From Nonomuraea sp. PA05 (lineage in GTDB: Bacteria > Actinomycetota > Actinomycetes > Streptosporangiales > Streptosporangiaceae), in NCBI RefSeq assembly GCF_008086045.1, contig NZ_VSEY01000006.1, positions 186,001-250,000 on the forward strand: a DNA stretch of 64,000 nt, in the 5' to 3' direction. The notes below the pieces were generated by a model. It had not been told where the DNA came from, searched no databases, and saw only the letters and a list, made by a program, of their open reading frames with translations. Each line of letters opens with the position of its first letter. Position 1 is the first letter of the stretch. The translations under genes and the position numbers were made by a program. Below are positions 26,125 through 32,999 of this stretch, piece after piece.

Positions 26125-26862
26125 CTACTCGTCAGTAACTACCCCGCAGACTAGGGCGGCGGTGAGCAACGCGTAGACCACTCCCGTGGCCGGCTCCCAC
26201 AGGTGGGCGCGGGCTCCGAGCAGAGCCACGACCGCCACGGCCGCGCCCGTCCAGAGCGCCGCGCCCTCTCCTGGACGCGTGCCGCCGCCGGGGTCCCATG
26301 GATCGCCAGGTGATCCGCCCGAGCGCAGGGCACACGCCAGCATCCCCACCACGTCCCGTGCCCACCACAGGAGGAACAACACCCCCGCCGCCGCGCTGAT
26401 CACCGACAGCGCCTCGACGGCCCAGCTCAGGGTGTCGGCGAAGCCGTAAAGGGCGGCCTCGCGGAAGGAGCGCGGAACGGTCCAGCCGAGCAGCAGCGTC
26501 ACCGTCCAGCAGGCGGCCACGGCCAGCCGGGTCAGCGGGCGCGTCCTGCCGGAGCGGGCCACGGCGTACAGCTCCCGCTCTCGGCGGCGGACCAGGCGGG
26601 CGCGGGCGCCCCAGGCGTACTGGGTGATCGCCATGACGGGCAGGGCGGCGGTGAAGAGCGCCAGGGACAGCACGGCGAGCGGCAGCGTCTGCTCCCTGGT
26701 CGCGGCCCGGTCGGCGAGTAACTGGACGGTGGTCAGCAGCGCGATCGAGGCGGTGAGCGCCACGAGCGCGCCGCGCCGGGCCGCCCTGGCGCCGGCGCGC
26801 AGCCCGGCCATCTCCTGGGCGCCCGGGGGAGGGGCCATCTCGGTCAACAGCATGACCGTCAT
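26125..26862 (-). CDS. Hypothetical multi-pass membrane protein
   Basis: The protein has about 245 residues with six hydrophobic segments (for example LVALTASIALLTTVQLL, LPLAVLSLALFTAALPV, VVALLGARA) and a basic loop RLVRRRERELYAVARSGR. I do not recognise a family. The ATG at 26862 is one choice; ATG 26895 is also open and neither has a strong ribosome site. It lies 40 bp upstream of fadA on the same strand, so read-through is possible. No functional statement can be made. Confidence 0.6.
   Translation of the reverse strand: MTVMLLTEMAPPPGAQEMAGLRAGARAARRGALVALTASIALLTTVQLLADRAATREQTLPLAVLSLALFTAALPVMAITQYAWGARARLVRRRERELYAVARSGRTRPLTRLAVAACWTVTLLLGWTVPRSFREAALYGFADTLSWAVEALSVISAAAGVLFLLWWARDVVGMLACALRSGGSPGDPWDPGGGTRPGEGAALWTGAAVAVVALLGARAHLWEPATGVVYALLTAALVCGVVTDE
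26126..26137. promoter_or_regulatory. Operator-like palindrome upstream of fadA-fadB
   Basis: TACT-CGTC-AGTA is an inverted repeat located 42 bp before the fadA start, inside the last codons of the membrane protein gene. Palindromes of this shape are often bound by TetR-type regulators of acyl-CoA metabolism. The assignment is inference. Confidence 0.4.
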
Positions 26863-27058
26863 GATGGCGTCACCGTACGTGGTGGTGCCCCGCATTCCCG
26901 CGCATTGGATGGAGCCCTTGCTTGGGTGAGAGGGGACTATCCGAAAGGCCATCGTCTCGCGGATGATGAACAGGCGAACAAGCCAGGATGACGGTACTTA
27001 TCCTCCGAATACCGGTTTGTGGCTATGCTTCGCGATCATGGCGCAAGGGGTGGACCGC

Positions 27059-28582
27059 GTGAGAGAACGGCGGAACGAGGGCCGTGCGGGGCGGCAGATT
27101 GCTCCGATGCCGCACCCCAAAGCCCCTGTGACGGCTCCCCGCAAGCGCCGCTCCACGCCGTCGCGCAACCCGCTGACCCCCCTCGGCTGGGTGGGTGTGG
27201 CGCTGACGCTGGTGCTGGTGGCCGTCACGCTCGGCGGGTACGGCTACTACCGCTACCTGGACAACCGCATCCCGCGCCAGCCCATCGACCCGGGCACCAC
27301 CCGCCCGCCCGACACCGGCGCGCTCAACGTGCTGCTCGTCGGCTCCGACTCCCGTGACGGCGACAACAAGAAGTACGGCGCCACCACCGTGGGGGCGGGG
27401 GAGCGCACCGACACGATCATGCTCCTGCACATCGCGCCCAACCGCGACGGCGCCACCATGATCAGCTTTCCGCGCGACTCGATGGTCCAGGTCCCCGACT
27501 GTGCGGGCAGGAACGGCGCCGTGCTGCCCGGCGGGCTGCGCCAGGTCAACGCCGCCTTCAACGACGGCGGCATCAACTGCACGATCAAGACTCTGGAATC
27601 CCTCACCAACATCAAGATCAACCACTTCGTGAAGGTGGACTTCACCGGCTTCAAGGGCATCATCGACGCGCTGGGCGGCATCGAGATCTGCCTGCCCAAG
27701 GCCGTCAACGACAAGGAGGCCAAGTTCGTGCTCGGCCCCGGCAAGCACACCGTCATGGGTGAGCAGGCGCTGGGCTACGTACGCACCAGGTACTCCCTGG
27801 GCGACGGCAGCGACCTCGGCCGGATCGAGCGCCAGCAGATCTTCCTCACCCAGGTGATGAAGAAGGTCACCGACGGCGGCCTGCTCACCGACCCCGGCAA
27901 GCTCGACGCGTTCCTGCGGGCCGCCACCCAGGCCGTCACCGTGGACGAGGGCCTCGGCCTCGACCGCATGCTGGAGATCGCCAGGAGCGTCAGCGGGCTG
28001 ACCGCCAAGGAGCTCAAGGGCATCACGGTGCCGGTGGAGGCGTACCCGGAGGACAAGGCCAGGGTGCAGTTCGCCCAGCCGGCGGCGCGCGACTTCTTCG
28101 AGGCCGTGCGCAACGACACCGACATCAGGACCAGCCCCTCCCCGGGCAAGTCGAGCGCGCCCGCGGTCAAGAACGAGCAGGTGCGCCTCCAGGTGCTCAA
28201 CGCCACCGGCGAGCAGGGCAAGGCGCTGCAGGTGGCGGACGCGCTGGCCGCCCAGGGGTTCGTGGTCACGCAGGTGGGCAACGCCGCGGTCGCCGACACC
28301 ACCACGATCAGGTACGCCAAGAAGGACGCGCAGGACGGCCCCGCCTACGGTGACGCGGTGGCCGCGCGGCTGTCGAAGGACAAGCGCACGCCCGTGCAGG
28401 GCAAGGTCAAGGCCGTCACCTCGCAGCCGTACGCGGCCAAGACCCCGCCCGCCGAGACGCCCGCGGGGCCCGTCGTGCAGCTCGTGATCGGCAAGGACTG
28501 GCCGGGGGTCCGGGTCCAGTCGGCCATCCCCGACGCCCTCAAGGACAAGGTCGTCGACAGCAACACCAACCCCTGCAAGTAA
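27059..28582 (+). CDS. LytR-CpsA-Psr (LCP) family cell-wall polymer transferase
   Basis: The protein has 507 residues from GTG 27059 (AAGGGG upstream). ATG 27038 is also possible, with TATGCT eight bases before it. The layout is a basic cytoplasmic N-terminus, one membrane helix (about residues 42-64) and an extracellular LCP domain. The domain motifs are NVLLVGSDSRDG, RTDTIMLLHIAPN, MISFPRDSMV, GYVRTRYSLGDG and DLGRIERQQ, with the Asp/Arg residues that bind the polyprenyl pyrophosphate. A C-terminal LytR_C domain (about 375-500, RLQVLNATGEQGKALQVADAL) follows. It attaches wall glycopolymers such as teichoic acid to peptidoglycan. Confidence 0.92.
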   Translation: MRERRNEGRAGRQIAPMPHPKAPVTAPRKRRSTPSRNPLTPLGWVGVALTLVLVAVTLGGYGYYRYLDNRIPRQPIDPGTTRPPDTGALNVLLVGSDSRDGDNKKYGATTVGAGERTDTIMLLHIAPNRDGATMISFPRDSMVQVPDCAGRNGAVLPGGLRQVNAAFNDGGINCTIKTLESLTNIKINHFVKVDFTGFKGIIDALGGIEICLPKAVNDKEAKFVLGPGKHTVMGEQALGYVRTRYSLGDGSDLGRIERQQIFLTQVMKKVTDGGLLTDPGKLDAFLRAATQAVTVDEGLGLDRMLEIARSVSGLTAKELKGITVPVEAYPEDKARVQFAQPAARDFFEAVRNDTDIRTSPSPGKSSAPAVKNEQVRLQVLNATGEQGKALQVADALAAQGFVVTQVGNAAVADTTTIRYAKKDAQDGPAYGDAVAARLSKDKRTPVQGKVKAVTSQPYAAKTPPAETPAGPVVQLVIGKDWPGVRVQSAIPDALKDKVVDSNTNPCK

Positions 28583-28730
28583 CCACGCCTCTTTGGCTCG
28601 GCTCCGTGGTGACTCAGTGACGCTCTGGGACGATTGTTACGCAGAGTGATTTTAGGGAAACAAGTGAAATTTCCGGACAAGTAGTGGTAGGAAAGGGCGC
28701 GGTTACTATTCGTACAAGAGAGGTTCCACC

Positions 28731-30038
28731 GTGGCACGCGACGAGAACGACAGGCCATACGAGGACGGGCAGGGTAAGTCGTTAAACCCGGAGATGACGG
28801 GTGACGTGCTCTCTCCGCGGTGGAGCACCGACGACACTGACGAGCAGCCCGCCATCCAGGTCGTCGGCAACGAGACCTACATCCTGCCGCCCGGCAGGGG
28901 CGCGCTGACCGGCGAGCCGCAGTTGATCGGTGAGACCCCGCGCGACGTGCTCGACGATCCCGCCCCGCCGCGCGACGTGCTGTCCGGCGATCCGCGCGAC
29001 GTGCTCGGCGTCTCCTCCGGCGGCTACGACCTCGGCGGCCAGAGCGGGCCCCACGACGTGCTCGGCGGATCCCGCGACGCGGGCGCCTTCGACCGGGGCG
29101 ACGCGGTCTCGGACGCCTACGACCGGGGCGACGCGGCTTACGGCCTGGGCGGCGCGTACGGTGGCGCCAGCGGGCCGCACGACCTGCGGGCCGACGTCGA
29201 CCTGCGGGCCGAGGTCTACAGCGACGAGCTGAGCGGGCCGCACGAGGTGCGCGCCGGCTCGCCGTACGACGAACTGGCCGAGCACAGCGGGCCGCACCGG
29301 GTGGCGGACGACGACGACAGCCCCTACCTCCCGATCGACCGGAGCTACGAGGCGGGCCGCGACGACCTGGACGAGGACCGGCCCAAGCGCGGCTTCCTCG
29401 GCTCCGGCTGGACCGACGACTCCGGCGACTCCTACGACGGGCGCTCGTCCGGAGGTGAGGGGGAGGTGCGCCGCCGTACCAGGGTGCTGCTGGTGGCGGC
29501 CGTCGCGGTGGTGCTGGTCGGCGTGGGCGCCGGCTGGATGCTCACCGGCACCTCCTCCGACGACCCGTGCGCGGGCGTGCAGTGCGCCAGCGCCGGGGAG
29601 GTGAGCTCGCCGTCCGAGTCGGCGGCCCCGGAGGACACGGCGGCCGAGGAGGCGGCGGAGGAGACCCCCGAGCCCACGGATTCGGTCACCGATGAGCCGG
29701 CCGAGCCCGAGTCCGCAATCCCGACGACCGCGCAGGAGCGGTCGCGGCCCACGCGTGAGGCCGAGCCGCGCCCGACGCCCACGCGGCAGAAGGCCACCAC
29801 CGAGCCGACGCGCAAGCCCACCCGTGAGCCGCAGGGCACGATGAACGACACCGCGGACTCGCGCGGGCAGGACAGCGGCGGCAGCGACGCGTCGTCCTCG
29901 TCGTCCGACAAGGACAGCACGAGCGACACGGGTGACTCGACGACCACCCAGCCGCCCGCCACGACCCAGGCCCCGGTGCCCGCTCCGACGCAGGAGGAGC
30001 GCAAGGGGCTGCTGGACATCCTGTTCCCCTGGGCTTAG
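28731..30038 (+). CDS. Single-pass membrane protein with RDVL and SGPH repeats and a Ser/Thr/Pro-rich outer tail
   Basis: The protein has 435 residues starting at GTG 28731 after GAGAGG. The acidic cytoplasmic part holds RDVL/HDVL motifs at residues 71, 81, 89 and 108. SGPH motifs start at 105, 147, 168 and 186. One membrane helix spans 251-271 (RVLLVAAVAVVLVGVGAGWM), followed by CAGVQC and about 150 residues rich in Ser, Thr, Glu and Pro. No known domain is recognised. It lies 148 bp downstream of the LCP gene in the same direction, so a wall or division role is possible but unproven. A strong terminator follows. Confidence 0.7.
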   Translation: MARDENDRPYEDGQGKSLNPEMTGDVLSPRWSTDDTDEQPAIQVVGNETYILPPGRGALTGEPQLIGETPRDVLDDPAPPRDVLSGDPRDVLGVSSGGYDLGGQSGPHDVLGGSRDAGAFDRGDAVSDAYDRGDAAYGLGGAYGGASGPHDLRADVDLRAEVYSDELSGPHEVRAGSPYDELAEHSGPHRVADDDDSPYLPIDRSYEAGRDDLDEDRPKRGFLGSGWTDDSGDSYDGRSSGGEGEVRRRTRVLLVAAVAVVLVGVGAGWMLTGTSSDDPCAGVQCASAGEVSSPSESAAPEDTAAEEAAEETPEPTDSVTDEPAEPESAIPTTAQERSRPTREAEPRPTPTRQKATTEPTRKPTREPQGTMNDTADSRGQDSGGSDASSSSSDKDSTSDTGDSTTTQPPATTQAPVPAPTQEERKGLLDILFPWA

Positions 30039-30042
30039 CCGT

Positions 30043-30090
30043 GATGTCCGCCCGGCGGCGGTCCCGCTGCCGCCGCCGGGGCGGGACATC
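30043..30090 (+). terminator. Long GC-rich hairpin terminator
   Basis: The arms 30043-30061 and 30070-30090 pair over 19 bp with two bulged Gs and an 8-base loop. It lies four bases after the repeat-protein stop codon. Confidence 0.75.
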
Positions 30091-30149
30091 CTGTCCCCGA
30101 GGCCGCGGACGTGGCAGGATGCGGATCCAGGTGCCGGTCTGGCAGACTT

Positions 30150-30163
30150 GGAAACCGCTTTCC
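30150..30163. promoter_or_regulatory. LacI-type operator in front of the LacI gene
   Basis: GGAAACCGCTTTCC lies directly before the Shine-Dalgarno sequence of the LacI regulator gene, suiting autorepression. It matches the LacI-family half-site pattern TGGAAA-nCGn-TTTCC and differs by one base from the site at 42671. Confidence 0.75.
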
Positions 30164-30173
30164 GGGAGGTCTC

Positions 30174-31166
30174 GTGGTCACGCTTGAAGACGTCGCCAAG
30201 CAGGCGGGCGTCTCGCTCGCGACCGCCTCGCGGGTGCTCAACGGCAGCACCCGCCAGGTGGGCGCGACCTTGCGGGCGCGCGTCGAGCGGGCCGCGGACG
30301 AGCTCGGCTACCGGGCCAACATCGCCGCCCAGACGCTGGCCCGCGGGGCGAGCAACGTCATCGGCATCGTCGTGCACGACCTCACCGACCCCTACTTCGC
30401 GGCGCTCGCCGACGGGGCGATGCGGGCCGCGGCCACCGAGGGCCTGCTCGTCATGGTGGGCACCACGCATCGCGACCCCGAGCAGGAGATCGCCTACCTG
30501 GCCACGCTGCACGCCCAGCGTGTGCGCGCCGTCCTGCTGGTCGGCTCGCGCGTCGCCGACGCGGGCGTCACCCGGCGGTTGCGCGAGGAGCTGGCCCGCT
30601 ACCAGGCGGGCGGCGGCCGTGCGGCCTGCGTCGGGCAGGACCTGCTCGGCGTGGACACCGTCGCGCCCGCCAACAGGGAGGGCGCGGCCGAGCTGGCCAG
30701 GGCGCTGGCCGGGCTGGGCCACACACGGTTCGCGGTCCTGGCGGGCCCGCCGCACCTGGTGACGGCGGCCGACCGGTGCGCCGGCTTCGCCGAGGCGCTC
30801 GACGAGCTGGGGCTGCCCGCCCCGCAGGTGATCCACGGCCCGTTCGACCGCGACGGCGGCCACACCGCGGCCAGGCAGGTCACGGACGCCACCTGCGTGT
30901 TCGCCGTCAACGACGTGATGGCGGTGGGCGCGCTGGCGGCCTACCGCGAGCAAGGGGTCAGGGTGCCCGAGGACGTCTCGGTGGCCGGTTTCGACGACAT
31001 CGTCACGCTGCGTGATCATGTGCCCGCGCTGACGACGGTCCGGCTGCCGCTGAAGGACATGGGGGCTCGCGCGCTGGAGCTGGCGCTCAACGAGGACGAC
31101 CCCGTCGTGGTCGAGAAGGTGGCCGGCGAGGTCGTGCTGCGCGAGAGCGTCCGGAGAATGGCGTGA
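30174..31166 (+). CDS. LacI-family transcriptional regulator
   Basis: The protein has 330 residues. The N-terminal helix-turn-helix is VTLEDVAKQAGVSLATASRVLN, followed by the hinge helix AAQTLARGASNVIGIVV. The periplasmic-binding-like effector domain contains DPYFAALADGAMRAA, CVFAVNDVMAVGAL and DVSVAGFDDI. GTG 30174 follows GGGAGG. The operator overlapping its own leader recurs at 42671 before a sugar-catabolic operon, so it probably controls both, releasing DNA when a sugar or sugar derivative binds. A sugar isomerase gene follows in the same direction. Confidence 0.92.
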   Translation: MVTLEDVAKQAGVSLATASRVLNGSTRQVGATLRARVERAADELGYRANIAAQTLARGASNVIGIVVHDLTDPYFAALADGAMRAAATEGLLVMVGTTHRDPEQEIAYLATLHAQRVRAVLLVGSRVADAGVTRRLREELARYQAGGGRAACVGQDLLGVDTVAPANREGAAELARALAGLGHTRFAVLAGPPHLVTAADRCAGFAEALDELGLPAPQVIHGPFDRDGGHTAARQVTDATCVFAVNDVMAVGALAAYREQGVRVPEDVSVAGFDDIVTLRDHVPALTTVRLPLKDMGARALELALNEDDPVVVEKVAGEVVLRESVRRMA

Positions 31167-31203
31167 CGCCGCGGGAGCCCGGGGCGTGATGGGGAGGAAT
31201 GGC

Positions 31204-31977
31204 GTGAAGCTGGCGGTCAGCACGCTGGGGATGCCCGGCGAGGGGCTGGACAGGGCGATCGAGATCGCGGCCGGGCACGGCTGCCAGGGGCTGGAGCTGC
31301 GGCTGCATCCTGACACGGGCGTGCACGCGGGCCTCGACCCGGCGGCCAGGGAGTCGGTGCGCAAGCGGATCGAGCAGGCGGGGCTGGAGATCTCCGCCCT
31401 GGCCGGTTACGCCGGCGTCTGCGAGGCGGGCCCGGACGAGCCGGTCGTCGAGGCGCTCCTCGCCGACCTGCGGCTCGCCGCCGACCTCGGCGCGCCCGGC
31501 GTGCGGGTGTTCCCGCGCGGCGACGACCCGGCCACCGGCGTCCGCCGCCTCCACGCCGTCTCCGGTACGGCGGCCGCGCTCGGCTGCCGGGTGCTCGTCG
31601 AGACGCACGACAGCATGGCGACAGGCGAGGCCGTGGCCGCGCTGCTCACCCAGGCGGACCTGCCGGAGACCACCGGCGCGATCTGGGACCTGCTGCACCC
31701 CTGGCGCCACGGCGAGCCGCCCGCGCGGACGCTCGCGGCCCTGGCCCCGCACCTCGGCTACGTGCAGGTCAAGGACGCAGTCTCGGCCCAGGACACGACC
31801 CCCGTGCCGATGGGGACGGGCTCGGTGCCGCTGGAGGAATCGGGCGAGCTGCTGCGCGCGGCCGGGTTCGGCGGGTGGGTGTCGCTGGAGTGGGAGCGCA
31901 CCTGGTACCCGCAGGTGGCCCCGGTCGAGGAGATCCTGCCCGGCGCCGCGGAGTGGGTACGGCGCTTCACCTCATAG
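31204..31977 (+). CDS. Sugar phosphate isomerase/epimerase-like TIM barrel
   Basis: The protein has 257 residues from GTG 31204, preceded by GGAGG; an upstream GTG/ATG at 31186/31189 is less well placed. The xylose isomerase-like TIM-barrel (AP_endonuc_2, PF01261) pattern is visible: KLAVSTLGMPG, CQGLELRLHP, VLVETHDSMATG, IWDLLHPWRHGE, YVQVKD and VSLEWERTW. Metal-binding Glu, Asp, His and Glu are in place at the strand ends. It lies 37 bp after the LacI gene and is probably co-transcribed. The sugar is unknown; a second paralogue is in the operon at 39.5 kb. Confidence 0.85.
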   Translation: MKLAVSTLGMPGEGLDRAIEIAAGHGCQGLELRLHPDTGVHAGLDPAARESVRKRIEQAGLEISALAGYAGVCEAGPDEPVVEALLADLRLAADLGAPGVRVFPRGDDPATGVRRLHAVSGTAAALGCRVLVETHDSMATGEAVAALLTQADLPETTGAIWDLLHPWRHGEPPARTLAALAPHLGYVQVKDAVSAQDTTPVPMGTGSVPLEESGELLRAAGFGGWVSLEWERTWYPQVAPVEEILPGAAEWVRRFTS

Positions 31978-32002
31978 CGGGCGTCACCGCTTAGATGGGG
32001 GG

Positions 32003-32923
32003 ATGTCCGCTTTCACAAGCAAGGTGCTCGTCGTCGGCATGGACGGGCTGAGGTTCGACCGGCTGCTCGTCCTGGACGCCCCCGTCCTGGCCGGCCTGAT
32101 GGCCACCGGCGCGTACGGCACCAGCAAGCTCCCCTACGGCGAAGCGGGGACACCGCGCACGGAATCCCCTGGCGAGGTCGTCCCCAAGACCCCCGAGCCG
32201 GGCGACGGCGGCCGGGTGATCCGGTCGCGCACCGACTCGGGCCCCGGCTGGTCGTCGATCGCCACCGGAACCTGGCCCGACAAGCACGGCATCGTCGACA
32301 ACGGCTTCGCGAACCCCCAGTTCCAGAAATTTCCGGACTTCCTCACCCGGGCCAAGACCGCCAGGCCCGAGCTGACCACCTCCGCGTTCTTCTCCTGGGC
32401 CGCCCTCGCCGAGCACGGCGCCTTCGGCCCGGCGATCGACCACCGCTTCGTGCTCGACGGCTACACCGTCGGCTGGGCCGCCGCGGACAAACAGGTCGCC
32501 GAGGCCGCGGAACGGCACCTGGCCGAGGAGGACCCGGACGCGCTCTTCGTCTACCTCGGCGACACCGACGAGGTGGCCCACGACCTCGGCCCGCACTGCC
32601 TCGAGTACGCCGCCGCCCTCCAGGCCCAGGACGCCTACCTGGGCCGGCTCCTCGACGCCATCCGGGCGCGGCCCGCGTACGGAAGTGAGCGGTGGACGGT
32701 GCTGGTCACAACGGACCACGGCCACGTGGACGCGGGCGGGCACGGCGGCGTCTCGGACGAGGAGCGCACCGTCTTCGTGATCGCGAACACGCTGGGGCGG
32801 GACCTCGGCGGACGCGCGCTCGACGGGCCCCGGCTGGTGGACGTGGGGCCGACGGCGCTGGCCGTGCTCGGCGTGCCGGTCGAGCCGTCCTGGGATCTGG
32901 ACGGCACCCCCTTGGGCATTTGA
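32003..32923 (+). CDS. Alkaline phosphatase-superfamily phosphodiesterase (type I/NPP-like)
   Basis: The protein has 306 residues. The metal-binding hallmarks of the alkaline phosphatase superfamily appear in order: VVGMDGLRFDR (first Asp), SGPGWSSIATGTWPDKHGI (nucleophile loop, Ser rather than the usual Thr), LGDTDEVAHDLG (Asp/His) and LVTTDHGHVDAGGHG (Asp-His, His). There is no signal peptide, so it is probably cytoplasmic. It would hydrolyse a phosphodiester or pyrophosphate; the substrate is unknown. It starts 25 bp after the isomerase stop, so it may share that transcript. Confidence 0.82.
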   Translation: MSAFTSKVLVVGMDGLRFDRLLVLDAPVLAGLMATGAYGTSKLPYGEAGTPRTESPGEVVPKTPEPGDGGRVIRSRTDSGPGWSSIATGTWPDKHGIVDNGFANPQFQKFPDFLTRAKTARPELTTSAFFSWAALAEHGAFGPAIDHRFVLDGYTVGWAAADKQVAEAAERHLAEEDPDALFVYLGDTDEVAHDLGPHCLEYAAALQAQDAYLGRLLDAIRARPAYGSERWTVLVTTDHGHVDAGGHGGVSDEERTVFVIANTLGRDLGGRALDGPRLVDVGPTALAVLGVPVEPSWDLDGTPLGI

Positions 32924-32999
32924 TTCATCAGGCGTTGAATTCTTGGCCGGGAAGCGGAACACTGGGATGACAGGACGTTGAACGGCAGGAGAGCGTGCG

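Noticed and set aside
32924..32999. Rifampicin-associated element upstream of the RPH-like gene
   Set aside because: I looked for the known GC-rich inverted element and did not find it in the 76-bp gap.
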